DNA from: an uncultured Rhodopila sp.
GTDB lineage: Bacteria > Pseudomonadota > Alphaproteobacteria > Acetobacterales > Acetobacteraceae
Direction of reading: 5' to 3'
Assembly (NCBI RefSeq): GCF_903944925.1
Contig: NZ_CAJATU010000155.1
Coordinates: 124,001 to 188,000, forward strand
DNA length: 64,000 bases
The notes beneath the pieces are model-generated. The model was not told the DNA's origin, did no database searches, and saw only the letters and a program-made list of their open reading frames with translations. Of the stretch, positions 16,245 through 23,966 are shown piece by piece. Position numbers and translations under genes: made by a program. Position 1 is the stretch's first letter, and each line of letters begins with the position of its first letter.

Positions 16245-17207
16245 ATGGCGACGCGGCGCGTGGCGGCGGTTTTCGGCGGCTCGGGATTTGTCGGCCGCTA
16301 TGTGGTCAAGCGGCTGGCCCGGGAGGGCTACATCGTACGGGTGGCGGTGCGCGACCCGGAGGCGGCCTTGTTCCTCAAGCCGATGGGCGCCGTCGGCCAG
16401 ATCGTGCCGCTGTTCGCCTCGGTCACCAACGAGGGCACGGTGCGCCGTGCGGTGGACGGTGCCGACATTGTCGTCAACGCGGTTGGCATTCTGGCGGAGA
16501 GCGGTTCGGCGACGTTCCAGGCGATCCACACCGAGGGTGCCGGACGCATCGCCCGCATCGCCGCGGCGGGTGGTGCCGGCCGCTTCGTGCAGATCTCCGC
16601 CATCGGCGCCGATACCGGCAGCCCAAGCGCGTATGGTGTCTCGAAAGGGGCGGCCGAGCAGGCGGTGCTGGCAGCGTTCCCCTCCGCGGTGATCCTGCGG
16701 CCGTCGCTGGTGTTCGGGGAGGAGGACAAGTTTTTCAACCGCTTCGGCGAGATCGCGCGGCTATCGCCGATCATGCCGGTGATCTGCGGCGAGACGCGGA
16801 TGCAGCCGGTCTATGTGTGCGATGTCGCCGATGCGGTGATGGCCGCGCTGAAGTCGCAAGCGGCCTCCGGCAAGACCTATGAACTCGGCGGCCCGCGGGT
16901 TTGGACGTTCCGCGAGATTCTTGCCTATATCCTGAAGCAGACCAAACGGAACCGCAGGTTGGTGGATATTCCGATGGGGGTTGCCCGGTTCCAGGCGAAT
17001 ATCATGCAGTATGTGCCGGGCAAGCCGCTGACGCCGGATCAGTTGCTGATGCTGCAGCGGGACAATGTGGTGGCCGACGGGGCGCTCGGGCTGGGCGATC
17101 TGGGGATCACGCCGACTCCGGTGGAACTGATCGTGCCGGCCTATCTGAGCCGGTTCCAGCCGGGCGGCGGCAAGCGCCCGATGGCGCCGTCCCCGCTGGA
17201 GGGGTAA
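16245..17207 (+). CDS. NDUFA9-like atypical short-chain dehydrogenase / NAD(P)-binding protein
   Basis: Atypical short-chain dehydrogenase-like protein resembling complex I subunit NDUFA9, common beside quinone-related genes in alphaproteobacteria. Rossmann motif VFGGSGFVGRYV lies at the N-terminus; a YGVSKG segment replaces the classical YxxxK; the C-terminal domain carries VYVCDVADAV and LGGPRVWTFREIL typical of this group. 320 residues from the ATG at 16245, preceded by GGGAGGC. Catalysis is doubtful; a structural or quinone-binding role is usual for the family. Confidence 0.87.
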   Translation: MATRRVAAVFGGSGFVGRYVVKRLAREGYIVRVAVRDPEAALFLKPMGAVGQIVPLFASVTNEGTVRRAVDGADIVVNAVGILAESGSATFQAIHTEGAGRIARIAAAGGAGRFVQISAIGADTGSPSAYGVSKGAAEQAVLAAFPSAVILRPSLVFGEEDKFFNRFGEIARLSPIMPVICGETRMQPVYVCDVADAVMAALKSQAASGKTYELGGPRVWTFREILAYILKQTKRNRRLVDIPMGVARFQANIMQYVPGKPLTPDQLLMLQRDNVVADGALGLGDLGITPTPVELIVPAYLSRFQPGGGKRPMAPSPLEG

Positions 17208-17402
17208 TTACTCCGGCGGCATCGCCGGAATCACGTCCGTGGTGCCGAAGTCATCGCCGATAAACAGCAGCGGCGCGGTGTGAGTCCTGGCAAGACGCTC
17301 CCGCAGGGCGATGGTGACGGCTTCCGTCATGGTTTGTCAGGTCAACCGCGCGAGGCTGCGTGCCAAGCCGTCGGCTTCGGTTGTCTTGATGCTGAGTGCC
17401 AT
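17208..17402 (-). pseudogene. vapBC scar: VapB N-terminus fused to VapC C-terminal tail, with internal stop
   Basis: Not in the ORF track because of a stop. Reading from ATG 17402: MALSIKTTEADGLARSLARLT, TGA, then QTMTEAVTIALRERLART, then HTAPLLFIGDDFGTTDVIPAM to a TAA at 17208. The first part is a VapB (Rv0623-type) antitoxin; the last ~22 residues resemble the C-terminal strand of a PIN-domain VapC toxin (family pattern PLLFKGxDFxxTD). This implies an in-frame deletion removing the end of vapB and nearly all of vapC, plus a nonsense codon at position 22 (17337-17339), probably from GGA. Reinitiation at codon 25 is conceivable but nothing functional is expected. Confidence 0.75.
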
Positions 17403-17481
17403 GTTTGATGACCTTCTGGACCGATTGTCTAGAATAATCGCTTGCGGTCAGCTTTGCCATGGGGGTCGTAAATATTCCGGT

Positions 17482-18540
17482 TCACACCCCCGACGTGACC
17501 CGCTGCACGATCGCCCGCGCGTACTCCCCGGTGGAGGCTTTGCCTCCGAGATCGCCGGTGCGAACGTTGTCGCGGTTCAGCACGTCGTCGATCGCCTTGC
17601 GCAGATGGTGCGCCTGGTCCGTCAGCCCGACATGGTCAAGCATCAGTCCGGCGGCGAGCAGCAGCGCGGTCGGGTTGGCGATCCCGCGGCCGGCGATATC
17701 CGGAGCGGAGCCATGCACAGCCTCGAAGATCGCCGCCTTCTCGCCGATATTGGCGCCGGGCGCCGCGCCCAGGCCGCCGACGAGGCCGGCGATCTCGTCG
17801 GACAGGATGTCGCCGAACAGGTTGGTGGTGACGATCACGTCGAACTGCCAGGGGTTCAGCACGAGCTGCATGGCGCAGGCATCGACGATCCGCTCATCGC
17901 AGTCGATCCGGCCCTTGTACTCCTCGGCGATCTGCCGCCCGGCTTCCAGGAACACGCCGGTCAGCGCCTTCAGCACGTTGGCCTTGTGCACCAGCGTGAC
18001 CTTCTTGCGGCCGAGCTTGACCGCATGCTCGAAGGCATAGCGGACGATCCGGCGCGACCCGGCGCGGGTGTTGACGCCGGAGGAAATCCCCACCGCCTGT
18101 GGATCGTCGCCGATGGGGATGTAGTGCTCGAAGGCGACATACAGGCCCTCCAGGTTCTCGCGCACCAGGATCAGGTCGATGTCCTCGAAGCGTCCGCCGG
18201 GCACCAGGGTCTTCGCGGGGCGGAGGTTGGCGTAGAGCTGGAATTCCTCGCGCAGGCGGACGTTGATCGAGCGGAAGCCGCCGCCGACGGGGGTAGTCAG
18301 CGGCCCCTTCAGCGCCAGCCTGGTGCGGCGGATGCTGGCAAGGGTCGCCTCCGGCAGCGGGTCGCCGCCCGCCGCGATGCCGGCCATGCCGCCCTGCTGG
18401 AGGTCCCACCCGAACGGCGCGCCGAGGGCGGCGAGCACCAGCACGACGGCGTCAACGATCTCGGGCCCGATGCCGTCGCCGGGGATCAGCGTGGCGGGGA
18501 TCTTGTTGCTGCCGTGCGGCGGGGCGGATGCTGCGGTCAT
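17482..18540 (-). CDS. NAD-dependent isocitrate dehydrogenase family protein
   Basis: Oxidatively decarboxylates isocitrate to 2-oxoglutarate in the TCA cycle. Beta-decarboxylating dehydrogenase fold: LIPGDGIGPE at the N-terminus, LKGPLTTPVGGGFRS, the substrate-binding NVRLREEFQLYANLRP, VRENLEGLY, and the metal/NAD region TNLFGDILSDEIAGL with HGSAPDIAG. The NVxLR.xF and ENxEGLY segments are those of the NAD-type/mitochondrial-like enzyme. The open frame extends to 18957, but that part is the tail of a decayed nucleotidyltransferase; ATG 18540 (MTAASAPPHG) is the correct start, giving 352 residues. Confidence 0.88.
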   Translation of the reverse strand: MTAASAPPHGSNKIPATLIPGDGIGPEIVDAVVLVLAALGAPFGWDLQQGGMAGIAAGGDPLPEATLASIRRTRLALKGPLTTPVGGGFRSINVRLREEFQLYANLRPAKTLVPGGRFEDIDLILVRENLEGLYVAFEHYIPIGDDPQAVGISSGVNTRAGSRRIVRYAFEHAVKLGRKKVTLVHKANVLKALTGVFLEAGRQIAEEYKGRIDCDERIVDACAMQLVLNPWQFDVIVTTNLFGDILSDEIAGLVGGLGAAPGANIGEKAAIFEAVHGSAPDIAGRGIANPTALLLAAGLMLDHVGLTDQAHHLRKAIDDVLNRDNVRTGDLGGKASTGEYARAIVQRVTSGV

Positions 18541-18689
18541 GGCTGGGGGACTTTCGGTAAGCAGTCGTGACGGAGTCCGGGGGAGACTGGGATGTCTATA
18601 CAGCCGATGGCTGGCGGGATGATAGACGCAAGAGCAGTGCCAGATGGCGGCGAGGCGATCGGCCGTGTTGGCGGCGCGCGTGGTCGTCG

Positions 18690-19620
18690 GGAGGATGACC
18701 TCCCGGCCGACGCCACGAAGCATGCTTTCCAAGGCTTCGCGCACCCTGGTTGATCCCGTTGCCTGGTCCAGCGAGCTGGCGGCCTCGGCTTCCAGACGGC
18801 GCCATTTCGGGCCGCGGGCTGTCAGTTCTTCCCAGATATCCCGAAGCTCATAGGGACGCTGCTCCGCCAGGATGGCGATAAGGTCCGCCGCCTGCCGGAT
18901 GTCCTTACCGGCTTTCGCCTGACTGTCGGACGTGGCGATCCTTAGGCGGCTCACCATCAGTTTGTGCAGCGCGAATCGCTCAGGTGTGGGGGTACGATGA
19001 TCGGGATGCCGGCGCCCAGAGGGAAACCGCCTGAATCTCCCGATAGATCAGGAAATCGAGAAAGCGCAGCGGCTGGGTGTCCGCCTTCAGGGCCGCCAGG
19101 GCCACCAGCGAATCGTCGGACGGTCCCTGCATCGGCGTCAGGATATCCACCCGGTAGCGATCCCCCAGAGCGAAGCGGCTGGCACGGCCGGGGGCGAAGA
19201 CCGGCGTCAGCGGCTGGAAATCCGGGTCCACGCCGCGCAGGATGTCGAGGAACGGGACATCCACCGCGTCCTCGATCGCGATCGACAGATCGGGGTCGTC
19301 GGTCATAGCATTGCTGGTTGGCAGTTGGCGCCGATAAGGCCGGGGTAGGTCTGATGCGCGCCGGTGCCGACGACGACGACGCGCATGCGAAACACGCCGG
19401 CTTCGGCGAGGGCTTCGTGGATGCGGCCGGTGCGGGCGTCCGGACCGCGCAGGCCGGAGCGGATCAGGGCGGAGACCAGGGTCCGGCGTTCCTTGTAGCC
19501 GGATTTTTCGACGCGATGCCGGGCGATCCTTTGCTCGAGTTCCGCGCTGTCGCGGCCGACGTATTTGTCATGGCGGTTGCCGCCGATGGTGGCGGAGCGG
19601 AAATACCATTAGTGGCGGCC
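18690..19620 (-). pseudogene. Degenerate GSU2403-type nucleotidyltransferase-fold gene
   Basis: Reassembled across frames on the minus strand. Segment 1 (about 19620-19305): WYFRSATIGG, YVGRDSAELEQRIARHR, GRIHEALAEAGVFRMRVVVVGTGAHQTYPGLIGA. Segment 2 (19306-about 19045): MTDDPDLSIAIEDAV to FLDFLIYREIQAVSLW. Short segment 3: AGIPIIVP. Segment 4 (about 19000-18690): ERFALHKLMVSRLR to RDIWEELTARGPKWRR. Shifts fall near GCAATGCTATGACC, TGGGCGCC and the GTACCCCCAC run; a TAA sits at the 5' limit (H-stop-WYF), where homology begins abruptly. The family (AbiEii-like nucleotidyltransferase fold) is recognised by eye. Multiple lesions make function impossible; the last segment reads in frame into idh. 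Confidence 0.72.
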
Positions 19621-19640
19621 TATCGGTCATGCGGACTACT

Positions 19641-19995
19641 TTATATCCGCCTCTCGCTGCCCCCAACGCCTGCCCTGCCCAGCAACATCCGGTCATCGGC
19701 GATACCCAAAACCTCGGCCACCCCATCCGGCGCTACCCGATAAAGGACGATATGCCGAGGGCGTCCGACGCGCCGCTCGGGCGGCATGGACCGGCGCGCC
19801 AAAGCCAGCGGGTATGCCATCACCCCCGGGGGCAGCGACACCTCTTTCGGTTTCACCGGCCGATCGGCCAGCGCGGCGAAGGCTGCCAGCATGAGCCGGT
19901 AATAGCGCCCTGCCGCCTCGAAGCCGAACTTGCGGGCGCTCTGTCAGAATCCGATCGACCTGCACGCGGGCGCGGCCGGCAAGGCGGTAAGCCAC
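19641..19995 (-). pseudogene. ParE-like toxin with frameshift
   Basis: Directly follows the parD-like antitoxin: its GTG start (19995) abuts the antitoxin TGA. Frame one reads AYRLAGRARVQVDRILTE; frame two continues SARKFGFEAAGRYYRLMLAAFAAL, RRVGRPRHIVLYRVAPDGV and EVLGIADDRMLL to the stop at 19641. Joined, they make a normal ~118-residue ParE/RelE-superfamily gyrase-poison-type toxin. Loss of one GA in an ACAGAGAGCG-like stretch (now ACAGAGCG near 19943) would explain the shift. The toxin should be inactive unless the shift is a sequencing error. Confidence 0.8.
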
Positions 19996-20283
19996 TCAGG
20001 TCTTGTCGGCCGCCAAATTGGCTTGCACTCGGGCCATCGTGCTCTCATACAGCGCCTCGGCATTCGCCTCGGTTTCGATCAGGGCAAATCGGCCGGCCTC
20101 GATATCCTCGATGCCTTCTTTCGCGATCGTCCACAGGTCTTTTTCATCGTCCAGATCCTCGGCATAGCGCCGCACGGCTTCCTGGAGATACTCGGTCTCG
20201 GACGCCGCCAGTCCGGCGGCGATTTGCCGATCGATGGCGGATTTCAGACCGTCTGGAAGCTGAACCTGCACGATGACACTCAT
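19996..20283 (-). CDS. ParD/CopG-like antitoxin (toxin partner frameshifted)
   Basis: 95-residue antitoxin. The N-terminal ribbon-helix-helix region (VIVQVQLPDGLKSAIDRQI, then YLQEAVRRYAEDL) would bind operator DNA; the acidic, Ala-rich C-terminus (about 50-95) would bind the ParE partner. ATG at 20283 is chosen over the tracked start because the DNA-binding strand must be at the N-terminus. It stays intact while its toxin is broken, consistent with loss of selection on the toxin first, and probably autoregulates its own promoter. Confidence 0.82.
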   Translation of the reverse strand: MSVIVQVQLPDGLKSAIDRQIAAGLAASETEYLQEAVRRYAEDLDDEKDLWTIAKEGIEDIEAGRFALIETEANAEALYESTMARVQANLAADKT

Positions 20284-20343
20284 GGACCGCTCCATAGCAG
20301 GAAAAATACCACAAACCCCGGCCGTACGCAGCCGCAAACGCCC

Positions 20344-21675
20344 CTACCCGAACACCCGTTCAAAAATCCGGTCCACCCCCCGCAGATGCAGCCCCGGGTC
20401 CATCGCTGCGTCCAGCACCGCAGGCGCAACCCGCCCCGCCACGTCCGGATCAGCGTCCAGGTTCTGCCGGAACGTCTTCCCCTCCGGCGTCCCCAACAGA
20501 GTCCACGTCGCCATCGCGCTACCCTGCACGATCCGATAGGCGTCCTCCCGCAGGATCCCCGCCTTGGTCAGCGCCAGCAGCACCTCGCCGGAGTGCACCA
20601 CCCCGCCCAAACTCTCCAAATTCGCCAGCATCCGCTCCGGATGCACCACCAGCTTCTCCATCATCCCCGCCAGCCGCATCAGCGCGAAATCCAGCGTCAC
20701 CGTCGCGTCCGGGCCGATGGCCCGCTCCACCGAGGAGTGGCTGATGTCGCGCTCATGCCACAGCGTCACGTTCTCCAGTGCCGGCACCACGGCGGCCCGC
20801 ACGATCCGCGCCAGGCCGCATAAATTCTCGCTCAGCACCGGGTTCCGCTTGTGCGGCATCGCCGAGGACCCCTTCTGCCCGGGATGGAAGAATTCCTCCG
20901 CCTCCCGCACCTCGGACCGCTGCAAGTGCCGCACCTCCGTCGCCAGCCGCTCGATACCGCTGGCGATCACCGCCAGCGTGCAGAAGAACGCCGCATGGCG
21001 GTCGCGCGGGATCACCTGGGTGGAGACCGGCTCCGGCCGCAGCCCCAGGTGCGACGCGACATATTCCTCCACCGACGGATCGAGATGCGCGAAGGTGCCG
21101 ACGGCGCCGCTGACCGCGGCCACTGCGATCTCGGCGCGGGCGGCGACCAGCCGCTCGCGGTTGCGGGCAAACTCGGCGTAGTGCCCGGCCAGCTTCAACC
21201 CGAACGTCGTCGGTTCGGCGTGGATGCCGTGGCTCCGGCCAATGGTCAGCGTGTATTTGTGCTCCAGCGCACGAGTCTTCAGCGCCGCCAGCACGGCGTC
21301 GATATCGGCCAGCAGCAGGTCCGCAGCCTGCGTCAACTGCACCGACAGGCAGGTGTCCAGCACGTCGGAGCTGGTCATCCCCTGATGCACGAACCGGCTG
21401 TCGGGGCCGACAGCCTCGGCCAGCCAGGTCAGGAAGGCGATGACGTCGTGGCGGGTCTCCCGCTCGATCGCGTCGATCCGCTCGATCTCGGCGGCGTTGA
21501 TCGCCGCCAGCTTCGGGGCGCCTTTCTCCCGTATGGTGCGGGCGGCGTCCTCCGGGATGGCGCCGGCACGGGCCATGCCTTCGGCGGCGAGAGCCTCGAT
21601 CTCGAACCAGATGCGATAGCGGTTCTCGGGCGACCAGATGGCGGCCATTTCGGGCCTTGAGTAACGCGGGATCAT
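20344..21675 (-). CDS. purB: Adenylosuccinate lyase
   Basis: Cleaves SAICAR and adenylosuccinate to fumarate in purine and AMP synthesis. Fumarase/aspartase-superfamily: N-terminal MIPRYSRPEMAAIWSPENR is characteristic of PurB, TSSDVLDT supplies an active-site loop, HTIGRSHGIHAEP-like LTIGRSHGIHA carries a catalytic His, and the signature SSAMPHKRNP is intact. 443 residues, full length. Single gene here, ending 60 bp before the parD-like gene. Confidence 0.97.
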   Translation of the reverse strand: MIPRYSRPEMAAIWSPENRYRIWFEIEALAAEGMARAGAIPEDAARTIREKGAPKLAAINAAEIERIDAIERETRHDVIAFLTWLAEAVGPDSRFVHQGMTSSDVLDTCLSVQLTQAADLLLADIDAVLAALKTRALEHKYTLTIGRSHGIHAEPTTFGLKLAGHYAEFARNRERLVAARAEIAVAAVSGAVGTFAHLDPSVEEYVASHLGLRPEPVSTQVIPRDRHAAFFCTLAVIASGIERLATEVRHLQRSEVREAEEFFHPGQKGSSAMPHKRNPVLSENLCGLARIVRAAVVPALENVTLWHERDISHSSVERAIGPDATVTLDFALMRLAGMMEKLVVHPERMLANLESLGGVVHSGEVLLALTKAGILREDAYRIVQGSAMATWTLLGTPEGKTFRQNLDADPDVAGRVAPAVLDAAMDPGLHLRGVDRIFERVFG

Positions 21676-21754
21676 GATTGCCTTGTCCGATGCCGGGGAA
21701 GAGGCCAGCTAGACCGCGACACACTCACTGGCAAGCGGAGACGACCCGAGCGTG

Positions 21755-22384
21755 ATGGATTTTGCCCAACTGGCGCACATGCTGCCGCCCGGGCTGGCCG
21801 CCGATATGGCGGCTCTGGCGCAGGTGGTGATGATCGACGTGGCGCTGGCGGGCGACAACGCCGTCGTCGTCGGTCTGGCCGTCGCCGGGTTGCCGCGCCG
21901 GCAGCAGCGTTCGGCCATCCTGCTCGGGATCGCGGGCGCGACGGTGGTCCGCATCGCCATGGGCGCGCTGGCGCTGCAGTTGCTGGCGATCATCGGCCTG
22001 CTTCTGGCCGGTGGCGTGCTGCTGCTGTGGGTGTGCTGGAAGATGTATCGCGAGCTTCGCCGCCCCCCCGGCCTCGCCGAGGTCTCGGTCGAAGGCAAGA
22101 CGCTGAGCCAGGCGGTGCTGCAGATCATCGTCGCCGACGTTTCCATGAGTCTGGACAACGTGCTGGCGGTGGCCGGTGCCGCGCACGGCAATACGATGGC
22201 CCTGGCCGCGGGGCTTTTGTTGTCGGTCGCCCTGATGGGTCTGGCCGCCAACCTGATCGCCCGTCTCCTGGAAAAATTCCGCTGGATCGCCTGGATCGGC
22301 CTGGCGATCGTGCTGTACGTCGCGCTCACCATGATCTGGCATGGCGGGCATGAGGTCGCCCGGGCGGTCCAGGCCCACCCCTGA
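21755..22384 (+). CDS. TerC/YjbE-family integral membrane protein
   Basis: Inner-membrane protein of the TerC superfamily (YjbE type), a group linked to manganese or other metal export and to metalation of exported proteins. About six to seven helices; two conserved acidic half-sites are visible, IDVALAGDNAVVVGLA near residue 30 and VADVSMSLDNVLAVAG near 125, the duplicated D..L..DN pattern expected for metal handling. ATG at 21755 follows an adjacent in-frame GTG. The 79-bp upstream gap is too short for a full yybP-ykoY Mn riboswitch and none was recognised. Confidence 0.88.
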   Translation: MDFAQLAHMLPPGLAADMAALAQVVMIDVALAGDNAVVVGLAVAGLPRRQQRSAILLGIAGATVVRIAMGALALQLLAIIGLLLAGGVLLLWVCWKMYRELRRPPGLAEVSVEGKTLSQAVLQIIVADVSMSLDNVLAVAGAAHGNTMALAAGLLLSVALMGLAANLIARLLEKFRWIAWIGLAIVLYVALTMIWHGGHEVARAVQAHP

Positions 22385-22437
22385 CAGCGCGCACCGGACT
22401 CACTATCTTCCGCATCAACGAAGCAGGAGGAACGATC

Positions 22438-23916
22438 ATGCTGAACCCGGTATCACCGCTGCCGCTAAAGGACCCGTCGCTGTTCCGTCAGGCCAATTAC
22501 CTCGACGGCAAGTGGGTGGAGGCCGACAACGGCCAGACCATCATGGTGAAGAACCCCGCCACCGGAGAGGCCATCGGCGAAGTTCCGTCCATGGGCGTCG
22601 CCGAAACCCGCCGCGCGATCGAAGCGGCGAACCGAGCCTATCCCGGCTGGCGCGCGCTGCTGGCGAAGGAGCGCGGGACGATCCTGCGCAAGCTGTCCGA
22701 CCTGATGCTGGCCAATGCGGACGATCTGGCGGTGATCATGACCGCCGAACAGGGCAAGCCGCTGACCGAGAGCAAGGGCGAGATCGTCTACGCCGCCAGC
22801 TTCATCGATTGGTTCGCCGAGGAGGGCAAGCGCGTCTACGGCGACACCATCCCGCAGAACGCCAAGGGGCGCCGCATCATCGTGACCAAGGAGCCCATCG
22901 GCGTGTTCGCGGCCATCACGCCGTGGAATTTTCCGTCCGCGATGATCACCCGGAAAGCCGGCCCGGGCTGGGCGGCCGGCTGTACCGGCGTCATCCGACC
23001 GGCCTCGCAAACCCCGTTCTCGGCGCTGGCGCTGGCGGTGCTGGCCGAGCGGGCCGGGATGCCGGCCGGCGTCTGCAACATCCTGACCGGCGGATCCTCC
23101 GCCATGGGCGGCGAGCTGACCTCCAACCCGCTGGTCCGCAAGCTATCTTTCACCGGTTCCACCGAGGTCGGCGCCAAACTGCTGGCGCAGTGCGCGCCGA
23201 CAATCAAGAAAACCAGCATGGAACTGGGCGGCAACGCACCCTTCATCGTGTTCGACGACGCTGATCTCGACGCGGCGGTGGTAGGGGCGATGGGAAGCAA
23301 GTTCCGCAATACCGGGCAGACCTGCGTCTGCGCCAACCGCATCCTGGTGCAGGAGGGCGTCTACGATGCCTTCTCCGCCAAGCTGAAAGCCGCTGTCGAG
23401 GCCATGAAAATCGGCAATGGCATGGAGCCGGGCGTTAGCCAGGGGCCGCTGATCAACGCCGCCGCGGTGGCAAAGGTCGAGGAACACGTCGCCAACGCGC
23501 TGTCGCTGGGCGCCTCGGTGGTGACGGGCGGCAAGCGGCATAGGCTTGGCGGCAATTTCTACGAACCGACAGTGTTGGCGAACGTGCCGCACGAAGCGCA
23601 GATCTTCCGGGAAGAAACGTTCGGCCCGGTGGCGCCGCTGTTCCGGTTCAAGACCGAGGACGAAGCGATCCGATTGGCGAACGATACCGAGTTCGGGCTG
23701 GCAGCGTATTTCTATGCCCGCGATATCGGCCGCATCTTCCGCGTCGGCGAGGCGCTGGAATACGGGCTGATCGGCATCAACGAAGGCATCATCTCGACCG
23801 CCGAGGCACCGTTCGGCGGCATGAAGTCGTCGGGGCTGGGGCGCGAAGGATCGAAATACGGGATCGAAGAGTATCTGGAGATCAAGTACCTGGCCATCGG
23901 CGGGATCGGAACATAA
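22438..23916 (+). CDS. gabD: NAD(P)-dependent succinate-semialdehyde dehydrogenase
   Basis: Aldehyde dehydrogenase oxidising succinate semialdehyde to succinate (GABA shunt). Full length at 492 residues with a strong RBS (AGGAGGAA). Motifs: PWNFPSAMITRK for the oxyanion Asn, FTGSTEVG for the dinucleotide, ELGGNAPFIVFDDAD with the general-base Glu, and NTGQTCVCANR with the catalytic Cys. The usual KPAxxTP cofactor-binding Lys is Arg (IRPASQTPFS), which may alter cofactor affinity. Overall closest to GabD; related semialdehyde substrates are possible. Confidence 0.88.
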   Translation: MLNPVSPLPLKDPSLFRQANYLDGKWVEADNGQTIMVKNPATGEAIGEVPSMGVAETRRAIEAANRAYPGWRALLAKERGTILRKLSDLMLANADDLAVIMTAEQGKPLTESKGEIVYAASFIDWFAEEGKRVYGDTIPQNAKGRRIIVTKEPIGVFAAITPWNFPSAMITRKAGPGWAAGCTGVIRPASQTPFSALALAVLAERAGMPAGVCNILTGGSSAMGGELTSNPLVRKLSFTGSTEVGAKLLAQCAPTIKKTSMELGGNAPFIVFDDADLDAAVVGAMGSKFRNTGQTCVCANRILVQEGVYDAFSAKLKAAVEAMKIGNGMEPGVSQGPLINAAAVAKVEEHVANALSLGASVVTGGKRHRLGGNFYEPTVLANVPHEAQIFREETFGPVAPLFRFKTEDEAIRLANDTEFGLAAYFYARDIGRIFRVGEALEYGLIGINEGIISTAEAPFGGMKSSGLGREGSKYGIEEYLEIKYLAIGGIGT

Positions 23917-23926
23917 GCGATCGCTT

Positions 23927-23959
23927 CGGGGAGATCGCGGTGGCAAGGCGATCTCCCCG
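23927..23959. terminator. Bidirectional hairpin between gabD and GH5 gene
   Basis: Perfect 12-bp arms CGGGGAGATCGC and GCGATCTCCCCG with a 9-base loop, placed between two converging stop codons (23916 and 23967). There is no T-run on either side, so intrinsic termination is plausible rather than certain. Confidence 0.6.
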
Positions 23960-23966
23960 CGGCACG

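Noticed and set aside
21676-21754. Mn-sensing yybP-ykoY riboswitch ahead of the TerC-family gene
   Set aside because: The gap is only 79 bp and the conserved riboswitch core was not seen.
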